NCBI GenBank assembly: GCA_905182985.1
Contig: CAJJDN010000043.1
Span: forward strand, 38,112-102,111
Source: Paramecium sonneborni
Taxonomy: Eukaryota; Ciliophora; Oligohymenophorea; Peniculida; Parameciidae
Length of the DNA: 64,000 nt
Direction: 5' to 3'
The notes beneath the pieces are model-generated. The model made no database searches. It saw nothing but the letters and a program-made list of their open reading frames with translations, and had not been told where the DNA came from. Each line of letters begins with the position of its first letter. Positions within the stretch are counted from its first letter, which is position 1. Made by a program: the position numbers and the translations under genes. Below, in pieces: positions 1 to 12,290 of this stretch.

Positions 1-2640
1 GTTATAATAATTAATTATTATGTACGACAATTTACATATTTTTAATAAATTTGGATTATAAATTAGTAAATAATTGACCCAATAATAGTTCTTAAAAACT
101 TTTGGAAATATACTTTGTAAATTATGCACAATATACATTTTCCAATAATTTTGGATTATGAATTATTAAATAATTGAAAATATTAAACTGTTTTTAAAAA
201 ATTTTAATGTTGAATGAATGTAAAATGACAAAATAATTATTGTAATAAAATTTGGATAATTCTTTTTAAAATACTGACAATAATAAATATTCTAATATGT
301 AGTTTTTGTGAATTTTGATTATACTGTAATATTATAAATTTTTAATAATATAATTGTTCTTACTAATTTTATGATGAGATTGTAAATTGCAGAGATCAAT
401 CTTTTAAAAATCAAAATACTCATTAACCAAAAAAGAATTTAGCGGTAACTTACCATACTATTTTGGATCATTTATAAGTGTTACAAGAGATTACACTATG
501 GGTGTAACTACAATAGAAGTTAATTTTGCAATACTCAATAGCCAATTAACAAGAATGAATATTTGGTGAAATTTACAATAAGAAAATAAATGATTATATA
601 ATACTTAGTTATCTGAATCAATAAATAATAAAATAGATTACTTCTAAATCGAACATAGACTGGGACATTTGTAATTCACTTAAATAGCAATAAACTCTTT
701 TAAAATACCCATAAGAAATTACTCTAGCATAATTAGAATTAATGAAGAATTAATAAATTATTATTTTAAATCTATAGGTTTATATATACCTTATAAAAAA
801 ATATTTAATACTTCAAATATTATTAAATAAATTGAATGATAATATCTTTTGGAAGGTAATTATTGAACAATATTCTATGAAATAAGATTTAACCTCCTAG
901 GATAAGAATTTAATTATATAAATCAGAACCTATTTTGAGAAAACAATGTTTTATGGAGCTACCATACATTTTCAGATTAATCCTTAAATTTAAAAATGAA
1001 TAATATGCAAATACTTTTTTATAGTAGTTCATTCATATTTAATTTCTTTAATGAATTATTAATACGAATATTAGGGTTTTGGAAGAAACATTTGCACATG
1101 TAGATAGTCTAATATTAATAGCGTAATTTTTTTAAATGATTAATAATTATTAAGATTCTATCTATTAGAAAGATAAAGCATTATCGATAGATCCTAATTA
1201 TATAGTTTTTATTTTTGTAAGGTATTTATTAATATAGTACAAGAACGTTTAAATATACTCGTTTTATTTTATAAAGATTATTTTTTTTTTATTATGCTGA
1301 TTTATGTGAATAAAACATTATTAATTAATTCTAAACAATATTGTAGAAGGTGCGATTGATCATCTTAGATATTAACAATTATTAATTAAATAATAACTAT
1401 AAAATGGAATTACAAGTATGAAAAGTATCATTCAATTGTCAATTCCTTATATTTTTAAGGTAAGTCCAATATTTTTAAAACCAAGATCATAAATCTTCAT
1501 TTTAATAAAAATGATAATACACAGATTAGAAGGATATTAGAAGCAGAAAACCTTTAAAGATTAATTGAAATAAACTGCCAGAATTACATAAATCAGAAGT
1601 AGAAGAAAACTTCAACAGAACAGGGTGGTGGAATGACAGAAAGATGAACAAAAAGAGAAGATAAAGTATATAATGTAAATAAAGGAAATTACTTTGAAGT
1701 AATAAGATTTAATAAGGTAAAATAAAATAAGAATAAATAGAGAGGCATAAATAAATATTTTAGCAAGATATTCTGTAACTAGGACAAAAATTAGAATGAT
1801 AAAAATATAACTGGAAGTAAAAATTCCAAAGAGAACAAAAAAAGTCATATTCATGAACTACATGGGATACTAAGAATAAAAACATTTCATAAATATATTA
1901 AATGAAGATCCAATCTGATTCTGTGTTTATTCAAAGGATTCAATTGAAATTCAATACTTTTAATAGCAATGATATTAAATATCTAGAGGAGTACTAATTA
2001 TTTTAATTATGCTGTTAAAGAATAATTATTTAAAACTTGTGGTAGTGAATTACATTTATACGTTTACTGCTAAATACAAAATTCCTGGCATTAAATTAAA
2101 CTAGTATCGGTTATATTATACAACTAAATTTTTTACAATAAATTTCTTAACTAATAGAAACAACAAGCAAATTTTTGTTGTTATTTGCAATAAAAATTTA
2201 ATTAGTGAACTAATAATTCTTAAACCTTTGCAAAATCATCTGAGTTAATGTTTTTTTTTCTATTAATCCTTTTGCCTAAAAAATATAGTTGTTAGATTCT
2301 CTAGAATATATCTAATTATTTAATTTAAAAAGGAAAATGTATATAATATTAAGTATAAATAATATCTTGATCTTATTTTGGAATTATTGATATGATTATA
2401 AAATTAATTAATTAAAAAGGTTATAGATATGTTCCATAAGAGGTCTAATAGCCGATATAATTATAAATTCTTCTTCTTAAGACTAAAAAGTTGCTAACAA
2501 AATTTTATAAATGTTAAAGCCGAAATAAAATCATAAATCATATAGATCATTTTAATGCTCCATAACATTTCTCATAACAACTCTATCTTCAATCATTTAA
2601 AAAATAGAATCGAACACGAATCATTTTTTTCCTTTTTCAG
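1..2640. other. AT-rich stretch without a recognisable gene
   Basis: Both strands were read with TGA as the only stop and nothing long or protein-like was found. The minus-strand standard-code ORF at 1612-1854 is a run of hydrophobic AT-codons with no supporting features. The only structure is a degenerate tandem repeat near the left end and a short protein-like scrap around 1078-1125 (see findings). Confidence 0.5.
21..214. repeat. Degenerate tandem repeat, about 101 bp unit, two copies
   Basis: The stretch from about 21 to 114 (ACAATTTACAT, then TTTGGATTATAAATTAGTAA near 53) is repeated in altered form from about 124 to 214 (ACAATATACAT, then TTTGGATTATGAATTATTAA near 154). Both copies continue with TAATTGA and a TTTTTAAAA-like tail. 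A weaker third copy may follow to about 300. Copies differ at many positions, so this is an old duplication. Function unknown. Confidence 0.5.
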
Positions 2641-2643
2641 ATT

Positions 2644-2745
2644 CTCAATTTCCAGAAGAACGTAGAGATATATTAATAGAAGCATTTGCTCATGTTGATG
2701 TTGATCTTGACTTAAAGAACAGTCAATATTCTTTTTCACAGAGGT
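2644..2745 (+). pseudogene. Short coding relic, unrecognised
   Basis: One frame reads SQFPEERRDILIEAFAHVDV followed by a hydrophilic tail up to CAG-AG at about 2743, where GTAAATT follows like an intron donor. The balanced amino-acid composition contrasts with the surrounding AT-rich filler. No start or stop codon context makes a complete gene. A similar FAHVD-containing scrap lies at about 1078-1125. Family not recognised. Confidence 0.3.
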
Positions 2746-2754
2746 AAATTAGTT

Positions 2755-5700
2755 AAGAAAGTTTGAATTTACAGCAATTGCTTCTTCGAATGTGATAAAA
2801 ATATTTAATGACAAATTTTAGTTATCAATGTAATTAAAATAAGGTAGTTAATAAGAATTGATGTATTTAAATAGATTTAGAAAATCTAGGTTTAAGCTGG
2901 AAAGTAGAAATTGTACAGCTCATAATAAGAATATCAAATCTCTATCAAAATAAGATTAAAATAAATAACTTTATTTCAAAAATAATATATCGTATAAATC
3001 TAAAAAGTTGAACTTAATATTAATTTAATATTTTGATATAAATTAAATAAATTTTATTGAAATTGAGGTTTAAAATTCAATCATACATTTTTATCGGAAG
3101 TTAATTATAAAGATAAATTAATAAAAAATTATTAAAAATAACTTAGAAAGAGAGTTATATTAATTTATAAATATATCATATATAAATTATAAATTTATAC
3201 AATTATATAAAAATGAATTTGAAAAAAATATGTGAAGTAATATTAATTAAATTTTGTAACAACCCATTAAAAGACTATCATATTGTCAATCAAATTATTA
3301 ATAAGAAATCTAATTTCTAGTTTTCATATAGCAAGACCTATTTTATAGCTATCTTTTACTTTTTATTTAGTTCAACTATTAGTAGAACAATAATTATTTT
3401 TCCTAATACTAGAAATGTTTCTTAATAGAAATTATATTTAATTAATTAACAGTATGCTTGTATGGAATATAAACTTAAAAATCCTTATTTAAATGTACCT
3501 AAATTAACACATAAGATAAAAACTTCTTCTTAAAGATGCATTGGATTTTACATAGATTTTTTGTAAATTCACAAACATAGATTATGAAAAAATCGATTTT
3601 TTTTTTGATAATACAAAAATTTAGAAGTTTCAAAAAATGTGTCTGATAAATAATATATCATTCATATAAAAAAAACTCTCAAGAAGGTTATAACTAAAAA
3701 TATTGTTTTGGAATGATTAATTTCTAAATTATTCATACTTTTTAGAATATTTCACCTTTTTAAATGATACATATAAACTAATTTAGATCATTAAACAACT
3801 AATTTTCAAAAGCATAATTAATATTTAATTCATCATTCAATTTAAAATTTTGGTGTTGGGACATAGGAAATTAACTACCTTGATTTGATTTGGCATTGAT
3901 ATGATATCATCCAGGCCGAAAAAAGGAAATTCTATTAATGGCCACCACTATTTTAGCAAATGTGGCAAAAAGAGCATTAAATGATACTTTCATCATCCTT
4001 TAAGTTTGATGTCTTCAAATAGTCAAATTAAATTAATAACCATTAAATATGGATTGTGATGACTATCGTATGTGTATAAATTTCTAAAGAGTTTGAGTTT
4101 TATGGAAGCTTGGGGAAGCTTGTAACTAACGAACAGTTATAAAGAAAATCTAGGGGTTTTTCCTAAATTCAATTACATTTCTGATTTAGCTTTTTCATTT
4201 TATAATGATATTTCTAAATTTGTGCAAGATTCGAAGAAAAATATTTTGATCTTGAATATACATTTTCATCATTAGAATATGAGTTCAAAAATAGACAAAT
4301 GTTGATGTTCTACTCAGACCAAATTTTACTTTAGAGACTGTCTTGCCAATCCTTGTTATGTAATATTAAAATAGATGTTTAGAGCGTAAGGTTTGTAGTT
4401 GGTTGGACTAGTGATTGAAAAATAATAACTAAATATTATAATAATAATAAAATCAAGTAAATTTAATTTTGATTTTAAAATTATCAAAGTCTTACATCGT
4501 ATTTCAGACATCTTAAATTTGAAGGTGAAGTTATAAATCATTAGTGATAATACTTATTCAATTTCAACAGTTTTAATTAGAAAAAATAAATCCTTATCTC
4601 TAATTCATGAAACTTAGAGGAAATTCCTTTTAAGGACCATCATTATATCAAACAAATGATTTATCCGTTGTTTTTATAAAAATTCACATAAGAATATTTA
4701 GATAATTTTCATCTTGGCAAATAAATTTGAATCTTTCTACTTATTTATTGATATTTTTTTCTATATTAGCATTCATCACATTCAATTTTACTAATCTTTG
4801 ATTGTATTTATTATTATTGATCTATTATGTTGCTCTATGTTAAGAGTAGATGATTTTTTATATATAATATTATGCTTTTACCTATAAAAGAAATTAGATG
4901 ATGGATGCTATTCTTAAATTTATCTAATTCAATTTTTTATTTTTGCTTAATTTCTTAAGGTATTTGATGTTCTGTGATCTTTTATCCTTAAATTTATCCA
5001 AAATTAATTTCTTTTGATAGTAATTTAGTTATTAAGGAGTCTACTTAAGCAAATTACTTTTTTATCTTATCGACATTCGATTTATGTTATTATTTGTTAT
5101 AGATGTGTCTTTTTTTAAGTTTTATGATATATCTTAAATAGACTGTCTTTTTTGAATTGGTTTCTCAATTTTTTTTTATCTTTTTTAAAAGCCACTTTAA
5201 TAGTGATTACTTAAATCTCTTTTCATAATATAATTTTAGCAAATATCTCATTTTTCAGTCCTGCTACCACATTGATTCTCATGTTAAATAATTAAATCTA
5301 TAGTATATCGCAATATAAACATTTTTTAGGTGTCTTGGAGCATTTATGTTTAGATAGATCTAAGAAATCAAAACAATATGATAACCATCTAAGTCTAAGA
5401 AACAAAACTAGCATTTTTCTTTTTTATGATAATCCTCTTCGTGGGCATCAAGGATGATTTTTATGATAAAATTACCCACATCTTTCACACTTTGTATTGA
5501 AACGTATGCAATAAGTTTCATGAAGAAGAATTTTAGATTCTTCAATTAATTAGCTGCAATTAGAACAGGCAATACAATTTTTGCTTATTAATTAATAATC
5601 CAAAATATGAGAAAATAATTACGTATACACATTATTTTTTATTATGCTTTGGTGTATTATTTTATATGATGAGTAAGTTTATTATTCTATCTTAGTATTT

Positions 5701-6624
5701 GTGAATATAACCAAAATATAGGTATTATTAGAATTCTTGTCTTTATTTGTAATAACAGGTAATTAAAAAGAAAGTTAAATTCATAAATTATTTAATATTA
5801 ATTTTATTATTTACAGTTTAAGAGAATTCTGTATTTTATTGCAGAGATTAAGATAGTCATGAGACATAACTAAATTTGGAAACTTCGATTATTAAGTTAA
5901 TGTCTCGAGGTGCTTAGATTCTCAAATAAAAATTCATTATAATGCCTATATAAAAATTTATACATTCTTGTGAAAATGGAATACTTTATTTTATTTTAAA
6001 ATGAATCTCAAAAAAACCATGATATTTTTAGGTTTGCTTTATCAAAAATTAACAAATAAAAAAAAATTGGAATATTCTTTATTAATATAAACTTACTAAA
6101 AAGAGTCATAAATTTTACAAAATAGTTGTAAAAGCATTCAATTAGTCTAAAATAAATTGATTTTTAAAGATATTGAAATCATTAATATATATACTTTATT
6201 ACAGTGACATTAATAAGGGATATTGACAGCCTTTGGATTCCTGTTAAATTGTTAAATCCACTCTAAAAAGTAATAATTTAGAATAATAGAAGGCTTTGTC
6301 AAAAATTTAAAGACAATAACCATTTTATAGTGCATTGAAATTTTGGTATGGTATTATCAGTTTGGCAATTTGTGTTTTATGGATTTATAATTTTGATTTA
6401 GTTAAAAAGCAACTTAAACATCTTAATTTACATATAGACAAAACTTCATTGGAATATGCTAAAAGAAATTTATATCTTTAGGGAGGTACATTTTTGTCAC
6501 ATCAGCTTATTTAAGAATATTAAGCTTAATACATGATTATTATGAATCTTAAGAAAGAATAGAGAGAGAAGAAAAAAAATAAAGGAATAATAAATTAAAT
6601 AAAAAATCCAATATTCGATAGTTA
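2755..6624. other. AT-rich stretch with only small coding scraps
   Basis: No continuous gene. Two short plus-strand scraps have protein-like composition: about 4085-4187, reading KEFEFYGSLGKLVTNEQL, and about 5445-5714, reading KDDFYDKITHIFHTLY, then an in-frame TGA, then NVCNKFHEEEF. Both are too short and broken to name. The standard-code ORF at 4356-4541 (minus) has no supporting features. Confidence 0.35.
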
Positions 6625-8090
6625 TCAACAAATAATAAATAATGGCAGTGATCTCTATTAAATACTTGAAATATTTTATTGTGCTAAATTTATTCTCCTT
6701 TTTTTTTTAATAGAATACTCCTCACTTTTAATAGATAAAGAATGATAAAATTGGTTAGGTATCGATTCAAATTTTTCAATATCTTTTTTGGTTAGTTCAA
6801 AATCATCATCTTGAAATTCTGATTTTTTCTATTCTTAATAAACCTTATAAAATATGATTTGGTGTAAAATAAATTTGAATTGTTTTTAAATTCAACCCCA
6901 CAAGCACACAAAGTGTAAGTTCATGAACATCTTCTTTTTATAAATTTTCTATCTGAGCCTATTGTTAAAAGTAAATTCTAATTTTAATTATAAATGCATT
7001 TAGCTCTTTCTTAATCTTATGGGTTTCTCTCTACTGGCTGCTTGCTGATTTTCCATAAAATCTTATCAATCAATTTGTTTAAATCGCTTTAAACGTTCTC
7101 TCTCTTTAAAAGACAATTGAATCTATTTTTAACTTAATTTTCATTTCTTTTTAATATTTTTGCAATCTTGTTTGCTATAATATCCATTATTTATTTATTC
7201 TTGTATTTTTCACTTAGAATTAGAATTTTATAATCTTCTTTCCTTCTAGATGGTTGAGCAACAAAAGATGTTTTTAACATTGAGTCTGCAATTAATAAAA
7301 TATAAAATAATCTTCTTATTATGAAATGTTTAAAAACTTTATGTAATGATTGACTAATAATCTTTTGTTAGAATTAATTATCAAGATGTTTAAATATTAC
7401 AATTAATATTGAAATAAAGTTTTGTTAATTTAATGTAAAATACTTTAAAATATGTACTAACAGTGCCAATCTCAATAAACAAATAGTAGCATTAGTTATA
7501 AGTCTGATTTGATGTTGATTGAGTTCTGGAAATTAGAATTTAGAGGACTGTGTGCTTAGAATTTAACTTTATCTTTAAAGGAATATATTTAAATTGTCTT
7601 TAGGTTTAATTTGTAATTGTTGGAAATGATCTTTATCTTCAGATGAATCAGGTTAAAATTATTCTTCAATAAAATAATTAAATTCATTAGAATCGAACTA
7701 TACATTTCTCATAGGTGAGACTTTAAATTCTTTGACAAAAATTTATTTGGATGATTAAAGTTTAGTTTATTGAATTGAAAGATTATCTAAATCATTATCT
7801 AATGGCCAATCAGGAGGATTGAAATCAGGGAAATCTTGAAATTCGAGTTGTTCTTAAAGTTTTGGGAAGATATTTTTCTTTACTTTTTTCAATAACTTAT
7901 TGATTTACTTAATGAAGCCCAATTTTAAAATCAATTTAAGTGATGAGTCAGTTAATCTTTAAAGAGTATTAATAATTTCTTCATTTTCTTCAATAATAGA
8001 AAGTACTTTCTGTAATGGTTTAAGTTTAGTTTTAGGATTATAAAATTTTGGACTTTTATCAGTATGTCCATTATTAGTACCTGAGGTGAA
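6625..8090 (-). pseudogene. Myb/SANT-like DNA-binding protein gene, broken
   Basis: Read right to left, an open frame from 8090 to about 7440 encodes about 200 hydrophilic residues (for example FPDFNPPDWPLDNDLDNLSI). After about 150 bp of AT-rich sequence a second frame from 7300 to 6930 contains KILKRNENQVKNRFNCLLKR, which matches the recognition-helix end of a Myb/SANT repeat (R-x-x-x-Q-V-K-N-R-F). That frame ends in TGA near 6930; the rest continues in other frames (KKDIEKFESIPNQFYHSL) to a TGA at 6625-6627. The changes of frame are not explained by 22-32 nt introns, so this is most likely a pseudogene; germline insertions (IES) interrupting a real gene are the alternative. The family call rests on the one motif. 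Its 5' end faces the kinase relic at 8515, so the two were divergently arranged. Confidence 0.55.
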
Positions 8091-8514
8091 TCAAAAAAAC
8101 TTATTCAAGATTCTATGCAATTTCAATGTAATGAGTTATGAGATGAGGCAAAATCACGAGAGGTTTTAAGATGATGAAATTCTTCACGTTAATGAGGACT
8201 ATCTTAAATATCAGATTTTCGATAAGTGAAAAAAGTTATAAAATATTTTTCACAATCTTATATGGAGATGCTAATAATTATTTTTCTTCAGGGAGTGTAA
8301 TATGAAACATTGTAGTAATGGAAGAAGTGAAAGTATCAGCAGTGTCACATACTTATGGAAGCATTCAATTAATAATTTTAATGGCGAATAGACTAAAAAC
8401 CTAAATTTAATTTAGTAATGATTAAAAAATGAAACTAAAAGATTTAAGATCATTATGAATGTCTAGAGACTATAGGTAAAAAAGAATCTAAATATATAAA
8501 TGTCAATAGGATAA

Positions 8515-9464
8515 GGAGCTCATGCAGTAGTTAACACAGCAAGGAAGAAAGGCACAAATGAAATTTACACAGTTGAAATAGTACGATCTGGAGATTAGGA
8601 AATATAAAATAAGGTTAGGAGAGCCTTCTATAATACTTTATGTCTAAGACATTAGAATATTGCTTAGAATATTGAATTATATATTAATGAGAAAAGTAAA
8701 ACCTCCTATTTAGAGAGTATTGTGATTTTTCTAGTTTGGATAGTATTATTAAAAAGCGTCCTTTAAAATCAAAAGAGATCAAAGTAATAATCAAATAATT
8801 ATTATTGGAAATCTAACATTCTCATTTTAAAGGCATTTGTCATAGAGATCTTAAACCAAATAATATATTTGTCTATTTATAAGAAAATATTACTCCACCT
8901 CATGTGAAACTTGTAGATTTTGGAGTCTCTCGAAGATTCATATCTATTCAAAAGAAGTTAATTTTTGGGCTATTGGAATCATTTGTTATTAATGTACTTT
9001 TTAAAGGCTTCCTCTGCATTCTAATCAATTATCAGATTTTGTTGATCTAAATGGACATTCAAAGAATCTTTAAGTATTTTAGATATATCATTTTCAAATC
9101 TCATATTATCTATGTTAAATCCGAAATAAGAAAATTGAATAACTGTTGATGAAGCTATTCAACATCCATTTTTGAAATTGGTACTACTTGTGATGTTATT
9201 GCATTGATAAATAAAAATAATGTACAAAGAGATAATTGTGAAAGATGTAGATCATTAGTAAAGAGTCTTAAAATAAAGGAACAATTGGAAGATGTGATCA
9301 AAAAATTATAAAATAGTTCTAGTGTAATTGAAAATATTAGTATTAATGATCGAGGTAGAGATTTTGTAAATTTTCATATCATCTAAAGACACACTGATAA
9401 ATGTGGCTTAATCTAATTAATGAATTCAGTTAGAAGTAGTAATGCCTTTATGAGTAAATTATGA
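8515..9464 (+). pseudogene. Serine/threonine protein kinase pseudogene
   Basis: Kinase subdomains appear in order but in shifting frames. The first frame (8515-8690) reads GAHAVVNTARKKGTNEIY then TVEIV, a glycine-loop/VAIK equivalent in which the catalytic Lys is replaced by Glu, and HQNIAQNIELY (subdomain IV). A second frame (about 8720-8940) has ICHRDLKPNNIFV (catalytic loop) and VKLVDFGVSRRF (DFG). The activation segment and APE are missing. A third frame has EVNFWAIGIICYQC (subdomain IX), and a fourth ITVDEAIQHPFLK (subdomain XI) ending at TGA 9205-9207. A Cys-containing tail (DNCERCRSLVKSLKIKEQLE) runs to TGA 9462-9464. At least three frame changes, one deletion and the Lys loss make an active kinase impossible. 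Confidence 0.85.
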
Positions 9465-9802
9465 TCTAGAGAAATTTTAGATAGAAGTTGTGGTCTCTAA
9501 TTTTGTGGATCATCAAGTATTTATTGCTCTACATATTTTTTTAGAGAAAACAATCCATAAAGATCCATTTGGAGATGTCTTTAATATATAAAGCAGCATA
9601 GAAATGAAAGTAGAATAACACAATTAAAATAATGGAATATTATCATAATTAGGATCATAGCTTAGAAGTTATATTGGCATCTTAAAAACAGAATTAATTG
9701 TAAGAACAACAGCGTAACAAAAAGAGAGAATCATAAGTTAATAGAATGTTTAAAGAATTAAAGAGGTGGATGAAATTACTGAACATTAATCTTGATCATT
9801 AT

Positions 9803-10149
9803 TCATTGACCTCTTAATGTTTTAAATTTTTCGATATCTCTGAGTTCTCTCTTCTAGGACTTGAATTTGGACTATATATGAAAACTTAAGATTTGTATTT
9901 CAAGAAAATGATATGCATCCTGAACTTGCTTCAAAAAATACTTTTTTATATTAACATCTATTATCTTTATAAGAGCATTATCAATCCTAGACTTTTTCTC
10001 TCTATCATATTTATTATTTAAAACAAGCTAAATTCTTGAGATGATTTCACAATTGTATTTTGTTTAGGTTCTTATTTTGGCTGATGCAAATCAATATTTG
10101 CCTCAGAAATATATTCAAATAAATTCAATTGATCCTCATCTAAGAGCAT
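9803..10149 (-). pseudogene. Unrecognised coding relic with one frameshift
   Basis: Starting at an ATG at 10149 the frame reads MLLDEDQLNLFEYISEANID and stays hydrophilic to about 10025. A second frame then continues with YDREKKSRIDNALIKIIDVN and a charged helical tail to TGA at 9803-9805. The junction is a simple frame change with no intron signal. No family recognised. It ends tail to tail against the plus-strand relic that follows the kinase pseudogene. Confidence 0.4.
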
Positions 10150-11372
10150 TGTAGAATAAAACATTAATTTTGTCTTTTCAAAATTTATTTTTTTTTTTGC
10201 TTAACTTTATTTTTTATTTATTAGTTAACAATATAATTATTTAATTTTTTAGCTGTAATGTGTTATAGCATAGCAAATTTTTTAAAATGTTTTTAATTAT
10301 CTTCATGATTAAAAATAATTTATTTTTTCGCTTCATTTTCATTTTCATATTAACAATTAACACTTTTAATTCAAAACGAACCAATCAGATTAGTTAAAGA
10401 TGTTAATATTATTTATATTACATCAATAATATTAATCAAGAAACTTAATATGAATGACATTTTATTTTTGTTTAAAAGTTGTAATGCTGGCTAATATTAT
10501 AAGCAATAAGTAAATATCTTTTGATAGCATCAACTTAAAACTCTATAGCTTATTTAATAAATTCATTAAAGGCTAAAAATTTTACGAGATCCGAAAAATG
10601 GAATATAATTTTTGAGTACACAAATACTTACTTTAAATTGTCCAATTCTTAAAGATTATTGAGAAGACATAAATAATGTCAGTTTTTATAATTAACAATT
10701 TTAAGATTCTACCTTAATTATTTAATTCTTTTTTTTAACTTGTCCTGTGAATTCAAAAAAATATTTGACATGCTAAATATTCTGTAATTTCAACCTAATA
10801 TCTTACGGTTGAAAATATTTAGCAATGAGTTTAGGTTCTGGATTTTCATTTTATTTTTATCTTTTTGAGTATTTTTGACCATCTACATTCAATGAAACTT
10901 AATTAATAAATTTCGCCAACTAAGAATTAAATAAATAAACTACCAAAATGATCAAAAGTATTCTAGTGTTTGCATACTTAATAGTTTCTGACTATAGGCT
11001 TAAGAATTGAGTGGTGGATAAAAGGATTTCGAATGTTTAGTAGATCCAAAATTAAAAAATTGGTTGAGGAAAGATATTTAAAATTTTAATCTTGTATTTG
11101 GTTTACTCAATAATTTGCCAAAGGAACATAAGAACTTTAATTAGACCACCAATAATTGATAGGATTCTATTGATTCTTTTTTAACTTCGATCCACGTGTT
11201 TAATTATAGGACAATCGAAGTACAGTTTGTATGTACTTGATTTTACGTATTATTCTTAAACTAGTAGAGTCACTATGTGAATAGTAATTATCAGTATATT
11301 CTAGGTTGAATTAATCATGTGTTTTTAAAGATTTCCCAAGAAAGCCTTTGTCAGTTGAATATTGTAACATTT
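10150..11372. other. AT-rich stretch without a recognisable gene
   Basis: No open frame with protein-like composition was seen on either strand. It contains an imperfect inverted repeat at 10772-10823. Confidence 0.4.
10772..10823. repeat. Imperfect inverted repeat (hairpin)
   Basis: GCTAAATATT, a 7-nt interruption, then TTCAAC are mirrored by GTTGAAAATATTTAGC across a short loop. The arms pair over 16 bp apart from a 7-nt bulge on the left side. There is no adjacent gene whose expression it could obviously control. Confidence 0.45.
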
Positions 11373-12290
11373 TCATTTAAAGTTGAATGGCTAGGCTAAT
11401 TGTTGATTTTGAACAACATTTCTAAGAATTTTTTAGGATTAATCAATTTTAATTGGATTGTCAAGATCTTAAATCTATAAGTGTTTGTTGATTTTTAAGT
11501 TGATGAGTAGTTACAATTCCTTCATTTTCAGAATCCAATAAAATGGATGAAAAGTAGTGGATTCAAATAATTTAGACAGTGTATAAGGTGTTCTATATCC
11601 ATAAGTGTAATATGTATCAAAGTCTTGAATCCAAGTGGCATTCATAGCTTTTTGGATATTTATTATCCAATTACTCGGATAGTTATTCCTATCATTAAAT
11701 TATTCTTTAATTTCTTTAAGTCCTTTTTATAAGACTTTGCAAAGCATCTAATTCATAAATGTAGATATAAATATATATTTTAGTAATATTCATTATATGA
11801 GGAGAACTAAAAGTTACTCCTGCAATTGAAACCTTCTTTTCAAAATGACCCAAATACATTCCTAATTGAACTCCTCCATCTGAACAACCTATTGCTAATA
11901 TTTTAGTAAATTAATATTTATTTTTTATATATTATAAAGTATAATGAACAAATGCTAACAAGTCTGCTCTAATACTCTTTCCCTCAACAACATCATCTTC
12001 AAAGTAATATAATCATTATCAATTTCATAAAATCCATCACTTACATAATCTTTCATAAATTCATTTGGCTACATTTTTAAATATAAAATTCTTGTTTAAA
12101 TGAGAAATCTACTTTTTTTAGCTAAATTTCTGCTTGCATTAGAATAAATTCTTTTTAATGAAAAATTTTACTATCAAGTGATTATCTGATAATTATCTGG
12201 GATGGATTTGTAATCTCAAATGATTAATAGGTTTCAAATATTCCTAATATTTATCGTTCTATTATCAGGCCTCATAAAAGACATATAGTG
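11373..12290 (-). pseudogene. Alpha/beta-hydrolase (ABHD1/3, YheT-like) pseudogene
   Basis: The best frame, from about 12005 down to 11692, contains KILAIGCSDGGVQLGMYLGH then VSIAGVTFSSP. This matches the nucleophile elbow (G-x-S-x-G-G) and following strand of the ABHD1/2/3-YheT family (AVGxSLGGN...VSAPF). The next frame, to 11373, has AMNATWIQDFDTYYTYGYRT, which resembles the family's lid-region F-D-x-x-(Y/F)T...Y. Upstream pieces (12290-12010) lie in further frames. At least two frame changes occur without intron signals, so the gene is broken although the serine is kept. The family assignment comes from motif order only. Confidence 0.6.

Noticed and set aside
1612..1854. 80-aa standard-code ORF (minus)
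   Set aside because: Almost entirely hydrophobic AT-codon sequence, no start context, and wrong genetic code for this organism.
7300..7450. IES-type germline insertion in the Myb-like gene
   Set aside because: The AT-rich segment between coding frames lacks convincing TAYAGYNR-like ends flanked by TA repeats; frame changes elsewhere in the gene point to ordinary decay.
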